DNA of 64,000 nucleotides from the NCBI GenBank assembly GCA_949317995.1, contig OX439047.1, positions 35,936,950 through 36,000,949 on the forward strand, written 5' to 3'. Within the stretch, counting starts at the first letter, position 1. Each line of letters starts with the position of its first letter. The position numbers and the translations under genes were made by a program. The stretch comes from Acholoe squamosa. Its lineage: Eukaryota; Annelida; Polychaeta; Phyllodocida; Polynoidae. The notes beneath the pieces are model-generated. The model saw nothing but the letters and a program-made list of their open reading frames with translations, was not told the DNA's origin and did not search any database. Below, piece after piece: positions 21,146 through 34,981 of this stretch.

Positions 21146-24100
21146 CTTATTACATATGGAAAACACCTTCACAGACTCAAACAGGTAACCAGTCGACCCC
21201 CATGGCATTGAAAGTTATGATTCCCCTGGCGCCTATGCTTCTACCGTGATAAATCCCATAGAGCCATACTTTTGTGTTCCTGTACAGGATACTCAACACA
21301 GTATAAGGACACAACAACGCTAGTGCTGCCATCCATTGGCAGATGAATGCAGTAGTTAAGCAGACGACAAATGATAACGATGCACATGTCCCTGCACTTT
21401 TTGCTTTCAATGCTTCATTATGGTACTGGGGCGCCCTAATACAGACAAACTCAACACAAACTCAATGTCGTCTGCTCTCCAACAAGTACCCCTCATCCAT
21501 TCCGCCACCTGGCGGATGATTCTTGTATAATGACAGCAGTGGAGCGGGAGCCTTCTCACTAAACGATCTAACTTCTGAATGGGACTACTTTCAGCAGACA
21601 GCCCACACTGTGCAAAGAATAGGGCTGCTGTAAAATGTTTCTGAACGGTTTCTTGGCGCCTCCCCCATGTATAGGGATATAAGGCCTCATTGTGTAGGAG
21701 GCAGGAGGAGAAAAATCAATGAAGGGCCTATCTAGGGAAAAAAAGTGTTCTCTTTAGGCGTCTTCTCTGGTAAGGTGATGATGAAGGAGCAAATCAGACA
21801 TTCATAAACAACTATTTCCAGTCTCATGGATAATCCATATGAAAATAACATCCAATGTGGTAGGTCTGCTGAATTACCATCATCATTTGTAAGAAATTGC
21901 TGATGATGGCACGATATTATATAACTATGTGATGAAGATTACTAATTATGTTCCATAGATTAAAAAAATACATAGAGAGATCTAGATAATCCTTCTCCCA
22001 CACTGATAATGATGTGTATAGTATCTATAGACAGGCAGTCTTGAGGAGGGCATCACGGGCCTTCCCACTTTATTGATTCCCCGTCGATATAGTGAAATAG
22101 AATTAAATTGCCATTAGGAAAGAAGAGCAGAAGAACGTCTAGAACCCCTTGTCCATATTGACGCATTCAGATATCTTTACAGTACTCCTTGTCAATATGG
22201 CAATAATTCCCTCGATTTCCTCCAGGGGGCATGGTAGTAGGCTGACCTACTTCCTTTGCTGCAGCAGCATCATCGGCAGCAGCATCAGCGGCATCTATAG
22301 CAGCCCATGAGGAGCTCCTCTCCTTTCCCTACTTGATCTGCTACCACTATAGACAGCAATGAACCAGCACAAGGCTGAAAACACTGTATGACAAAATTTC
22401 ACTTTTCGAAAAAAAAAGGAGCTGAAACCCACTAATCCCTATGTATTTTGACCTGGGGAATTAAAAAAATAACATCCATTTGTTGCTGGCGGCTCTCAAT
22501 TTTGAGGTACCCATAATACCTAGAATTGCCCATTTTCATCCTCGGTAGCTTAATTGATATTAGTGCAAACTGTACAAACACCAGATTTCACATCAATTCT
22601 GGTTTATTTATTTTCGATTACCATTTATAAACCCATATCTAATGAATTATTTATTCATCCTTTGACTCAGTAATATGCAGTAAAAGTAGTAAATATGCTT
22701 GAAATGTAAGCTAGACGACACTTGTTTGGGACTGCCTTGCCTGTTTCTTGTACACAATGTTCGGGCTCATCCCACATCAGACTCCATTACTAGCCTGCTA
22801 GAAGAAAAGGTAACCACTATCTTTGGTAGTATTTTTCCGTCTCTAAGAGGTCCTGTTAGAATCTCTCCCCATGTATGTCACTTACCGAGCCACAGGTTTT
22901 TTTTAAAGGATGGGGGGTCATATGCAGAAAGTGGATCTTCAAGGACATCTTGCATTTGAGTTTCTGATATGTGGCAGCAGTGTATCCACACACTCTACAA
23001 AGTCCTCAGCGCTCTTGTTTCCCAGAAATCTTGTTATGACTGCACTGAGTGCAAGCCATGACTTCCATTTACTATGTAGCCTATTTTTGGTTATAATATC
23101 AAATTACCCTCACTTTAATCTCAGGATTATGGATAATCCCAATGTTTAGATGCAGCCTTACTCAGCATAAATTATGGTTGGATGCTCTAAATGATCCAGA
23201 AGTCAATGTTTCAAGGAAGTAAACATGGAAATATGGCTGTCTTTTTAAGATGACTACCCTTGTACCAAAATGAAGTAATATATCCCCGATACAACATGGA
23301 ATGTACATGAAATCGAACCTATTTGGTGTGGATATACATCTTGACCTCTTTTGGTATTATCCAAGATGGACTCTTGCTTCTGAACTACCAAAACTCCTAC
23401 AACCATGCATATGGAATGTGCTAACACCAAACACATAATATTTCATAAAACTAGTTCTGACGCTCAGAATGATAGAGGCCTAGGAGCCACTTTCGGGTGA
23501 AAGATGATTTGCACAATTGTCAAAGCTATTGATATTACCCAGACGAATGCCAGGAATGACATAAGAAAGTTCTTGTACATGTTTGGACTTAACTATATAG
23601 GTGAACATAGTGGAATCATTGCCCTTGGAGGTGATTTTCAGCATATATGGATATCTCAAAATTTATAGCCAATAGGCATTTAATAACCTCATTTTCAGAT
23701 TCAGCAGTCTTAAATTAGGTATAATTGGTATGTTTGGTCTCCGTTTTTTCTCAGCCGCTGTACAGTGTAACAAATGATATAGCCCTTAGCAAGAGAGCAG
23801 CTCATAGCTTATTGTGTAATAGGTGTAGGCAAGGAGCCTCAGGGCTGTATTCTCAACGTGTCTCTCCTTATGCTCTGAGCGGCTCCCACTCAAAACACAT
23901 ACTTCACTGCCCATGTCCTCCTGTATAGGGCTTCCCTTTGTAGTGGTGTATCAGCACTGCATATTGAATGGAAGCCTGGGGAAGGACACATTGAGGACAA
24001 TGGCAGATATTGAGTGCTATATCCAGTATGAGCTGCTCTATGTACATCATGAGTAGCTCATGGAAAAGGCAGAGAGGTACATTCCCTTCATTTTATCATG

Positions 24101-26829
24101 GCTGCTGTGAGTAATGGAATTTGAAGGACAATGTCTCCTTCATCACTTAGGAAGATGTATTATATAGAAGGGGAGTGGATGTGGAGGCGCTGGATGTTGA
24201 GACAGGGAGACATAAGGGGTTCCCAGTGGGATATTGGACATGGAGTTATATTGGGATGGGGGGAGGGCAAACATGTGGGTAGGATTGGGTTTTTGATTAT
24301 GGATAGAGATAAGGCATTGTGTCTTATCTGTGTGTCCATTAACCCAGATCACGCAAGTAGATCGCCGGGAGATGGTCATCTAATTCAGGCTGTAGAATCT
24401 CTGCATAATCTATCAATGCAGAGGCACATATGAAAGTACACGATTAATCCTCTCAATTATGAATTGAGACGTAATCCCCTCTGATCGCTATATGAATGCA
24501 TGGCTTAAGGAATCTGATATTCTAATGGAAATCTAACTTGCTCTGTCTCTCTCTGTTAGGGAGTCCGTCGGTATAGAGCACCCTCTCTGTATGTCTGTCT
24601 CGCTCCCTCCCTATCCCCGTCCCACTCACTCCCTCACTCCTCACTCGCCCACATAACTGCTCATCAACTAATTTCAATAATTGATACGAATTAGCACCAT
24701 GCTCCATCTCAATCTATCTCCTATTGTATTCTAATTGGCTTTCCTCCTGTGTTCTCACATATATATTATATCTTATGTGTTACAAAATAGCAGGTATCAG
24801 ATAGGAGTTGATGCTCATGCCACACCCTTAGCCTTAGCTTCTCGGAAGGGATCACCAGATAAAAATGATCATCCGGCTACAATAATAGTATTATGCCCTC
24901 CTCGAAGCTTAGGTTTCATTTCAAATTTCAGACACCTGTATCCAATGTAATAAAACCGCAATTCTGACATGGAAATACACACGCAATAACTATAATACAT
25001 CATCTAGTGTCCTTTCCTGAATGTGCCTTAGAAATTTTTCTCTTCTCAGATTGTCACTTCTCTCCAAACAACCACGATCATAATATATAGTATACAGCCT
25101 AACCCCCCTCCCACACCTATGCCCCTACTCCCTTCTCTTGCTACATCCCCAACGGTTATGAAGGCAGCCTACATGGGTGTTCCTGTTGGTATGGTACACT
25201 TTATGGTCAGAGTGGCCCCTCTCTGACAGTAGATGTAGGGGTAGCCCGTGTTATAAATTCATGATTATGGCATTCCCGGCGATCATATCCGCAAATGGGC
25301 GTGTAATGGGAAAAGTCTGGGGCCCAACCCCGTCCCCACTCGTTACCCTTGGCCGGGTATATAGCACTAAAGTGAGGCTATACTCTGATAACTGCCATTT
25401 TGTCCCCCGCCCACTATTGCACATGTGACAGTCGTTGCTAGTTCCCGCATGTATCTTTTATAAGATTTCAAATACTCATAGACCATAACATGCATAACCC
25501 ATTGAATCCCCGTGATTAGCACACTAAAGCATGTAACCCAAAACCGAACCAGTTAGTATGAACAGAGTCTCCAAGACAAAGGGATTGATGTGCACAAGGG
25601 CCCCTGTCCCCAATGGCCTCCTTAAGCCTGAATAAGACTTAATCTGGTTCCTAAATGACCGCCGTAAATAAGACAAAGTGACCATGGTTCACGCAGAATG
25701 TTCCATTTCCTCTTTTTCCTTCTGAAGCTTCTCTCCAACCAGACCCGATAGGACATTGAAGTAATATATCTCAATCTCTTAGGATCTCGAAATAGGTTGA
25801 AGTGATCTGTGTCGTTTCTGTTTATTATAGACTAATTATTGCAGATAAGTAACCTATCATTATTTAGCATTGTCAGTAAATATCTATATTCATGAATAGA
25901 TAACCCATTTTTATCAATGAGAAATAATTTGGCATCTTAGTAGCAATAGAACATTCAGGGAGATAGGTAGGATGTACAATCTTTGTGGAGCTCGTCTGCA
26001 GCCATTTATATATCAGATGATTAATAGAGATACATAATGACCAGGCCATTTTATGATTGATAGATATTGGAAGTGACACATACATAATTGAAGGACCGTG
26101 GAACTAAAGTACATTTTTCATCCCCTGGAACACTAACTCATTTTATCCCCCATCAATCTATGCCTAACCTACTATAATAAACTAATGTCAACCCAATACC
26201 ACCAGTATGGAAAATATATATGGGTATGTGCTCTATCCAGCAATCATCTATCAATATATGGGGGGGGGGCATACCACCCTGCGCACATCGCATAGATCTA
26301 ATGGCTGAATCAGGCAGTGTTTTCACCCATTACGCTTGAACCGCTGCTGGATCAGGGCCTGTGATGAAAACACCGGGGTAACAATGAGGCTGGGAGAGGG
26401 GAGGTCAGTGGTCAGGAGGGCACTAGGACTATTTACTGTGATCCAGCATTATATACCCCACCGATGGAACCTGCACCTATATAGGCCTAAATACAATGAG
26501 ACATAAGGTGTGGCATCATTACACTTTGGAATGAACCACTCTAAATTTTTAGTCTGCTTTCACATTTTAACCCTGAGCTAAAGAACCTACCCAACTCTGC
26601 ACTGTACATTGTAGTTCTGTAACATTGTAGTGTATGTTCACCACATAGTCTAACTATAACTATATATGTTACATGTACTATGCACAGTATAGTTCTGCAC
26701 TAGACAGTGTAACTCAATGCATTATATAGTGCAATTCTGGACTTCACATTGTAAAATCTGCACTAGCAATTTTAACTTTACCATATCCACAACACTGCAG
26801 TTGTCATTATACAGAAAAAAAACCGAGCC
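21146..26829. other. Non-coding stretch
   Basis: The stretch is AT-rich with no convincing exon. It holds a small inverted repeat (CCATATTGAC at 22153-22162 and its complement at 22191-22200), a short CAG/CAT trinucleotide patch at about 22258-22305, a pyrimidine tract at 24538-24660, and degenerate repeats of TTCTGCACT...AGTGTAA type at about 26590-26770. It may be the 5' intron of gene A. Confidence 0.5.
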
Positions 26830-27330
26830 GCTACGCTGGAGCTATATGGTAAGAGGAGGCTGACGTTATCCCTTGAGACGGGCCATGGGCTATACAGTGA
26901 ATCTCCACTAAACAGTCGAACTCCCCATCGTGGAGGTAGTAAAGGAACAGTGGCTGCGCATCCGCCCAAAGTGGCGGAAACAGTGCTTGGTAGACTAGGT
27001 CATTGAATGATAGAATTTCTGTGGGCGCCATTTTAAATGCCCCCATGTCCCCCAGACCATCCTTTTGAAATCTCTCACCAGAAACCACGTCCAATTGGGC
27101 GCAAAAAGCAGTTATAAGATGGGTGCAGGGGGTGTTTACGATGGCACTCGACGGGTAGAAATGGGGCCATGCCACAAGGAGAAAGGTAATTGCCAGAGAT
27201 GTTGTGCTCGGCCTTTTTGGGTTGGTTTTTAATTTCGCGGGACGCATGGGAAGCGATATCGATCGGTAGTGCGGGACTGACACGAGAGAAGGCCCGCACC
27301 GAATGCTGCCTTCGCGCCAGGGGCGTCAAA
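26830..27330. other. GC-richer unique patch with E2F/YY1-like motifs
   Basis: The patch stands out from AT-rich surroundings. It contains GGGCGCCATTTTAAA at about 27025 and TTCGCGCC at about 27313, both resembling E2F-type sites. Minus-strand frames of 122 and 150 codons overlap here without splice sites or a recognisable domain. It could be a promoter, an enhancer or an unrecognised exon; the sequence does not decide. Confidence 0.3.
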
Positions 27331-29000
27331 ATACAATCCCCAATACTGTGGCACCCAATCTGCCTGTAACACTCCAGTGAGGGCCCCCAAAGTATGGTGC
27401 ATCCACTAATACTAACATTGTTATCCAACCCACATCTTTTCATACCATAGCCAGAAACACCTTAAAGACAACGTAAAACATCTAGCAATAACATGAAAGA
27501 AGGATACAAATAGTTCCAGGAAATGGAGAAACAAAAGAGAGTATTGACTTTCACAGTTAAAGATATGAAGCCCTTTGAGATTAAGGCCTCAGCTGGTCAA
27601 TACCCCTTGTTTCATGCCAGCTTAGGTACCACGGGCCGGTTGGTTGAGGCTTATTTCAACACCCATTCTGTATCTCATTGGAAGGGACCTGAATCAAATA
27701 GGAAATGCATATGGCCCTGTTAACAACATCCCCAGTGCCCTTTCAAGTGAGCACTTACATTGCCTTAGTGCATATACATTCATGTGTTCTACAAGCATTC
27801 ATGTTATTTTCTTTCCTTATGAAATATCATTGCAGCACATGAAACCGCATTAACGTATGCAAGATCCAACATTTCAGGTCCCTGAATTGATGTTATATAA
27901 TGATTCTGAAAATCGAATTTGTAATCATGATGAGACAATTGGATATGCGATGCTTTCCAGATCTGAAAGCAATGTTAGTGGACCCCAGAGGTAAAAACGC
28001 CAAGTGAGATATCCATAAAATAACAAAGTCTAGCAGCCACCTCTACCAATACCATCAAGATGCTCTGGGGCAGAAAATTCAAAGCATTAAAGTGTAGGAA
28101 GGAAAGTCCCTCCGTGTCTCTGGTTTACACCATTGAGAAATACTCTAGGTGGCAGACTAAATCTGAATACGTCAGGTTTGGTCCTTTCTGCATTACAAAA
28201 CTTAGAAGCATTGAGAAAAAAATCGGGCAGAAGTGAATCAGAAACCAAAAGCAATGAATAAGCAAACAGTGATAAATCCATTTTAAATTGGTATATGTCA
28301 AAGGAACATACTGCTTGTCAAAGTGAGTTCAAATTAAACCAAAGTTACCAGACACAATGTCTAACCGAGTCCCATGCATTAAAGCTGCAGGAAAGGCTGA
28401 GTATGGTTCAACTCAATTTCAAAGGCGTATGTATTAAATCATATTCAATACATTATTAAAACTGATCTAGCTATTTATACTTTCATATTACTTTTAGGAA
28501 ATACGCGAATTGCATTTGCTAGATATTAAAATTGTTTTGGTCTGTAACACATTTCTGTCATTAACTTGCATTCCTGCGTCTATTTATAAATGTTAGACAT
28601 TTGAATAACGACTTGCAACCCCTTCCCTCACACATCCAACATTTTTAGCTGTTTATCTCTCGTTCCCTTCAAAGATAACACAATAGAAGATTATTTTATC
28701 CATGGCAATCAATGCGTATACCTCAGGCCAAGTTCCCCATCGTTAGTAAGTTGGTTTATCGCTCCCTTGACAAAAACATCTGCTGATCAATTAAACATTC
28801 AGTATGCTTCCTTATGTCATGGCTGATACGAACGTCACTATAGATTAGTACTAGAACCATCATATTCAATGGGGGCATTTAATACAATGTGTTCTTATTC
28901 AATGGGTGTCTGCCATCTTGGATTTTGAACAGATCTGAGCTGTTTTTCTTTATTTAAAAGCAAAATAACCCCCTACTAGGGCCCTAGGCCATGACATAAA
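27331..29000. other. Non-coding stretch
   Basis: AT-rich sequence without repeats or exons that I can recognise. Confidence 0.5.
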
Positions 29001-29153
29001 TGCAAATGTCCACTTCCATAAGATTTTTTACATCGTATTCCCCTCTGTGGGACTGGTCGCATCCCACTCAGCCATATAATGGCTTCGTGGGATACGCCAG
29101 TCCCACCTCAGGCAATACGAATTAAAACTATCTCATGGTCGTGGACATTTGCT
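29001..29153. mobile_element. Foldback hairpin, about 75-nt arms, 3-nt loop
   Basis: The left arm starts TGCAAATGTCCAC and the right arm ends GTGGACATTTGC. Inner blocks TGGGACTGG / CCAGTCCCA, GTGGGATACG / CGCATCCCAC and GCCAT / ATGGC pair around the loop ATA at 29076-29078. It is a short foldback transposon or hairpin. The second duplication copy at 30471 begins exactly at the first base of the right arm. Confidence 0.8.
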
Positions 29154-29740
29154 TATTTATTCATAAGATGATGACACGGTACTACCCCTGGCTGCAAACC
29201 TCCAGGAGGCTCAAGATTAATGTCTTAATCCCTTAAGGATACTATGCTGCTTCAATACACCATGTCCATTGGTCATCTGAATCCATGAATGCATTGGTCT
29301 TACCAGTACCGGTAGTGTTGAATTCATGCATCATGCCGTTCCAGCAGGAATGATACATCCCTGAAGGGTCGGTATGATACCTCAATGAAGTATTGATGAG
29401 GATATTTGCCTGCATTGCCTTGGTGCATCATGATGCCTTAGGAACATTTACCTGAAGCCACCATGCAACCCTTAAATGATTAAATCCCAGTGAACACCAT
29501 ACCAAAATGCTACGTAGATATCTGGTATAACTAGGTATGGTTCTTACCAAATTGGTTTGAATTACGTCTTTCTGGTTGGTATGTGGACACTCAAACATTA
29601 AGGTTTAGCTACTTCCTAGATACGTAATATCTTAAATATGTTTTCCTATGTATTTTTATGTTTTTCTCCTACAAAAAAAAAAAATCCTAAAAATACCAAA
29701 AAAAATGGAAAAAAAATTGTAATGCTCCCAACATCAAAAT

Positions 29741-29823
29741 CTTTTCCAGCTATGGGCTGAGATTGAACCCAGGACCCCTGAATTTGAAAAGCTTTGCTCT
29801 ACAGACTGAGCTAACCAGGAAAC
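29741..29823 (-). repeat. tRNA-like module (duplication copy 1)
   Basis: On the minus strand it reads TTAGCTCAGTCTGTAGAGC (A box with a pairing D arm) followed by GGGTTCAATCTC (B box). The spacing is that of a tRNA, but the acceptor and anticodon stems are poorly paired. It is a tRNA-derived Pol III promoter, as in a SINE head, rather than a working tRNA gene. Confidence 0.65.
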
Positions 29824-29926
29824 CAATATATCTGGCACCCAAAAGTATAACAAATTCTCTTAGCTGTAAGTATAAGGTAATGCAAATGACTTGATGGACA
29901 TTTGACACACACATCATCATCAGAAT

Positions 29927-29990
29927 CTGTAGTACAGTGGTAGGAATCCGACGTGAGAGGTCTGGGGTTCAAGGCTTCTCCTTGGTGGAA
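29927..29990 (+). repeat. tRNA-like module (duplication copy 1)
   Basis: CTGTAGTACAGTGGTAGGAA (A-box region) followed by GGGGTTCAAGGC (B box) on the plus strand. It lies about 100 bp from the opposed module at 29741-29823, so the two are back to back. Confidence 0.55.
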
Positions 29991-31133
29991 ATTTTACCAA
30001 CATTTATTTTCAGTTTTTTACCCCTTTTATAGGGAGGGTTTTGGTGGAAAAAAACCCGTAGAAATGCATATTTGTGAATACTATGTAGCTAGAACATTTA
30101 AATGTCCACATACGAAGAAAAAATATGTAGTTACAACCAAAATGTAAGACCTAGGATAAAGCCTATGTAGCCTGTATATATTCCTAGAGGGTTACTGTTT
30201 TCTTTCTAATATATTTTTTTTCTAGCATTAAAAAAGGTATTTTCTTATGTGTCTACATCTATTTCAGCACTTGAATTTTCATATTGTTCCTCGTTCCCTC
30301 TGTACAATACAAAATAATTAGGACAACATTACCTTTTACATCTTTACCTGCTGACTAGGCCCTATCCCTTGAGAGAACCAGGATTCCCATACATATATGG
30401 GGTATTATCGGGCATTTGCTGTTCTCCTACAAAAAAAAAAATCCTAAAAATACAAAAAAAAATGGAAAAAATGGCTTCGTGGGATACGCCAGTCCCACCT
30501 CAGGCAATACGAATTAAAACTATCTCATGGTCGTGGACATTTGCTTATTTATTCATAAGATGATGACACGGTACTACCCCTGGCTGCAAACCTCCAGGAG
30601 GCTCAAGATTAATGTCTTAATCCCTTAAGGATACTATGCTGCTTCAATACACCATGTCCATTGGTCATCTGAATCCATGAATGCATTGGTCTTACCAGTA
30701 CCGGTAGTGTTGAATTCATGCATCATGCCGTTCCAGCAGGAATGATACATCCCTGAAGGGTCGGTATGATACCTCAATGAAGTATTGATGAGGATATTTG
30801 CCTGCATTGCCTTGGTGCATCATGAAGCCTTAGGAACATTTACCTGAAGCCACCATGCGACCCTTAAATGATTAAATCCCAGTGAACACCATACCAAAAT
30901 GCTACGTAGATATCTGGTATAACTAGGTATGGTTCTTACCAAATTGGTTTGAATTACGTCTTTCTGGTTGGTATGTGGACACTCAAACATTAAGGTTTAG
31001 CTACTTCCTAGATACGTAATATCTTAAATATGTTTTCCTATGTATTTTTATGTTTTTCTCCTACAAAAAAAAAAAAATCCTAAAAATACAAAAAAAAATG
31101 GAAAAAAAATTGTAATGCTCCCAACATCAAAAT

Positions 31134-31216
31134 CTTTTCCAGCTATGGGCTGAGATTGAACCCAGGACCCCTGAATTTGAAAAGCTTTGCTCTACAGACT
31201 GAGCTAACCAGGAAAC
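31134..31216 (-). repeat. tRNA-like module (duplication copy 2)
   Basis: This is the duplicate of 29741-29823 at the 1392-1393-bp offset, with the same A and B boxes intact. Confidence 0.65.
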
Positions 31217-31319
31217 CAATATATCTGGCACCCAAAAGTATAACAAATTCTCTTAGCTGTAAGTATAAGGTAATGTAAATGACTTGATGGACATTTGACA
31301 CACACATCATCATCAGAAT

Positions 31320-31383
31320 CTGTAGTACAGTGGTAGGAATCCGACGTGAGAGGTCTGGGGTTCAAGGCTTCTCCTTGGTGGAA
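31320..31383 (+). repeat. tRNA-like module (duplication copy 2)
   Basis: This is the duplicate of 29927-29990 with the same A and B boxes. Confidence 0.55.
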
Positions 31384-31817
31384 ATTTTACCAACGTTTAT
31401 TTTTAGTTTTTTTCCCCTTTTATAGGGAGGGTTTTGGTGGAAAAAAACCCGTAGAAATGCGTATTTGTGAATACTATGTAGCTAGAACATTTAAATGTCC
31501 ACATACGAAGAAAAAATATGTAGTTACAACCAAAATGTAAGACCTAGGATAAAGCCTATGTAGCCTGTATGTATTTCTAGAGGGTTACTGTTTTCTTTCT
31601 AATATATTTTTTTTCTAGCATTAAAAAAGGTATTTTCTTATGTGTCTACATCTATTTCAGCACTTGAATTTTCATATTGTTCCTCGTTCCCTCTGTACAA
31701 TACAAAATAATTAGGACAACATTACCTTTTACATCTTTACCTGCTGACTAGGCCCTATCCCTTGAGTGAACCAGGATTCCCATACATATATGGGGTATTA
31801 TCGGACATTTGCTGTTC

Positions 31818-34800
31818 TTTTTACATCACATTGTTTAGCTCCATACGGAAGTGTTCCTAAATAGCGGGAGGATACTATAGGCCGCTCCACTCTGAATGAT
31901 CTCACAACAAGACAATTAGTACGCTCCTTTAGCAACCTCTTCTAATTGGTGGATGAAGACATGCTCTCCTGCAATCCATCACAGTACGTTCTATAAATAG
32001 CCACCTGAGCTGTTCCCAGATTCTGGGGAGCTGCTCCGCGCCACTGCAGCTATGCTCTGTGCCCATGTCTATATGCCCATAGATCATCTTCCTGGGCTGC
32101 TCCTGGATCCTGTATGTTGTTGCATCCTACTGGAGCTATACTTTATGCCCGTGTCCTTACCCATCCAAGGATAAGGCTGTCTCAAATCATACTCCGACAT
32201 TGCATGAGACTGGATCTAGAATCAAGTGAGTAAGAATCTCTTCTCAGTAAAGCTATACCCTGTGACCATGACAACCCCATCTGGGGTGATAGTGGATCCT
32301 CACAAGTGACTTATGTTTTAAGGTGGTCTGTGGATGGCTCATCGAATATCGGGAGATGAAGTCTAATCATTAAGATCGTTAACTGTGTCATCGGGGTGCC
32401 TAATTAAATATACTAAGACATGAGTAGACACTGGAGGAACATAGTAGCTGTAGGGCCTACGGGTCTGCAAGTTTACAGTGGATTGTATGCTCAAAATGTA
32501 GTCTCCAGCTACGTCCTAAATTAATCACGTCACAATAACATCAGGTGACGGATGCATGCGGCGTCGGCAGGTCGCCATGGTGATAACGGAGTGTCCCCTA
32601 GCGGTGACCTCTAATTTCATGTCCGGTTCAGTTTGGGCCAGGGCGGAAATTGGGATGCGGCGCTGGGAGAAGGGTTCATAATTCATCTGGCAGGGGGCGG
32701 CACTGATGGATGGCGGGAAAACTGCAGGACAAATGGAAGGAGCAGAATGTCGTCTGCTCGTGAATAAAGGTGGTAAAACACCTGTGCACCTTGGAGCAGC
32801 TCTGAAGGTCCACTTTCACACGGGTGGAGGTATTCCTGAATGGATACCGAGATGAACTCATTACTCTAACATGGACGACTTTCATTTGTAATTCATTTCC
32901 ATTTGAAAGATATTTCTCCGTTTTGCACAATAAAAGTCATGCTCATAGAAAAGCAAAGGTGTTTATATGGTTTGACGGATAGGATAAGCCAGATGATTGG
33001 AAGAGAGGACATTAGTAAAGCCATTTATGGCAAACCATATACACTTCCATGCCATTATTTTATAATTGTATCTTAATACTTTAACAGTTCCATTTGATTG
33101 ACACATACCTGATTGATTCTAAAATGAATATTCCATATATTTTGCTTACGCATAAAGAAAATGCTAAACGAATATCTGCTAAGGTATTCTCTTCCTGTAA
33201 CACATAATCGTCACTTGTCAGATTAAATACTTTATTCATGCATGGAAGCGTGTTTTTGGGCCAAAATTCAACAATACATAATACCCAGTTTTAAAAAGAA
33301 AACTATTGCTTTATGTGTTATTCAGATTTTGACATGGGGAAATCTAATCACTAACAACAAAAATGAGGACAAAACATCTTTATCTCCCTTGCTGAGAGGG
33401 ACTTTGATTGTTGATTTGTCTTTCAACTGTGTAATAGCCTCATCAGCTCGTCCTTGTTAACTACCATGACCTGCGTGGCGGTCTTTGCCCTATGACCTCC
33501 AGGGTGCCCCTTAAAAACCCCTTCAATGTTTCACAGAACTTTAGAGCAGTATGCCTATTAGCCATCAGTTCGCATGAATGCAGGTCTAGGGAGCACCTCC
33601 CAAAGCCTCTATTCAAGCATCATACCAACCCTATGCGATCAGTATTGCTCCCGAAGGTCGGCATGATGCACCAGTGCAGTGCTGTCCGGGAATGCTTATA
33701 AGTGCATCATGGACACAAGTTACTTGTATCTGGAGGTACCATGCTACCCTTAAATGGTTCAGAGAGAGTGGCTGTGATCAGAGTGTGGCGCTGGCTATCT
33801 GTGGTTACATCCTTAACCTGACTCATGGCTGCCTCAGGGTAGAGCAGCACATGCAGTGACTCAGCACACCATAACCCAATAGTGAAGGAAACTGACCCAG
33901 TGACATCAGGGTAAAAGGTTCAATTCCAGCATCTGGGCTATTTCTACGCCAGGAATTCTAGTTTTACAAGGATGGGGACTGAGCCAGGGACTGAATGTGG
34001 TAAAGCCATCTGGCAAGGCAATGGGGCTCTAAGTCTTTAAGACTTCCTTGCAACAGCTGTGCAACAACTCTTATTCCCAAAACATTGCTTTTATCCAGAA
34101 CTGAGCCTGCATTCAGAACTCTTTTTTACATTGGCTCAGACGTGGATATTTAAACATGGTAAATACACACTACCTTCGCTCGTCCATATAGGAACGTTTA
34201 GCAGTTTCTGCCTATCTAATATCACATTTCATTGATTTGTATAACTCCCTACTTTGAGGCACGGTGTAATGCTGACACTTCTCTTGCCCTCGAAATCTAC
34301 TTCCAGGGCAAGAGGGCAAATTTCAAATAGTATCCTTGCCAGTGTCTAAAGCAAAGCAGACTGATTAGCATTCCCGCTGAAGGAACCATATTCCTTATCC
34401 TATTGTGGCTCAGCCAATCTAAGGAAACGCCTCGATCACTCACTAGGTGTATGAATATAGTGATGATCGACCCTAGGAGAAATTGGAATATTGGCTGAGA
34501 ATAAGCAGGGAAATAAGCCAACAAAGGAGCCACAAAGGAGGAGACTTGCCGCAGGCCTCCCGTGAGAAAGCTGTGTATTAAGTGTCGCATGACTCATATC
34601 TGCTGTATCGTAGGGCCTGCATCCAGACATTAAGATTATGAAGCTATTGGGGAAGCTTCTTATGTCTATTCATATGAAAATAATGAACGCTGCAAGAATA
34701 GGGAAATCTGCTGGTTGGATGAAGAACTTATTATGGTTTACAGAGTGATATTCCCTTGCATTATAGCATTGTATTATTATGCAAAACTAGTGCTCTGGAA

Positions 34801-34981
34801 TTCAATATCTGGTTTTACACTTCTACACTGTTTACTTCAAATTATCAAGGGTGTCCCTCTTGGATTCCTCCTCAATTCAATTTAATGCCGACAATTGTCA
34901 CTATTGCCCTACTACACTGTTGACGTTGGAGTGACAAGCTAAGGGATTATTTCATATTGTCAGTTTTAATAGTGGGAGACA
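31818..34981. other. Non-coding stretch with one GC-rich patch
   Basis: A GC-richer patch at about 32530-32710 includes an RFX-like GTCGCCATGGTGATAAC and a CTCF-like site. A minus frame at 32676-32930 contains a small cysteine-rich stretch without firm splice sites. The remainder is degenerate repeat, including solitary relics of the 38-bp satellite phrase TGCATCATG near 33700. Confidence 0.45.
32688..32703. promoter_or_regulatory. CTCF-like motif
   Basis: CTGGCAGGGGGCGGCA matches the core of the bilaterian CTCF consensus. It is a motif-level call only. Confidence 0.35.

Larger units (their letters stand above)
29079..31817. repeat. 1.35-kb tandem segmental duplication with 45-bp filler
   Basis: Copy 1 is 29079-30425 and copy 2 is 30471-31817, an offset of exactly 1392 bp. 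I count only about fifteen substitutions between them by eye, so the event is recent. The 45-bp junction segment 30426-30470 is a copy of internal sequence at about 29668-29713. Each copy contains two opposed tRNA-like modules. The 64-codon frame present in both copies is shared only because the DNA is duplicated. Confidence 0.9.

Noticed and set aside
22258-22305. Alanine-rich minus frame over a CAG/CAT trinucleotide patch
   Set aside because: Short, flanked by stops, and explained by the trinucleotide repeat.
26831-27443. Overlapping minus frames of 150 and 122 codons
   Set aside because: No splice sites in matching phase, no domain, and two mutually exclusive frames are open. Reported only as a GC-rich patch.
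29953-31540. Identical 64-codon frames at 29953 and 31346 suggesting a conserved peptide
   Set aside because: Similarity is explained by the recent 1.35-kb DNA duplication and is not evidence of coding constraint.
32676-32930. 84-codon minus frame with several cysteines
   Set aside because: It starts and ends without convincing splice sites, and no known cysteine pattern is present.
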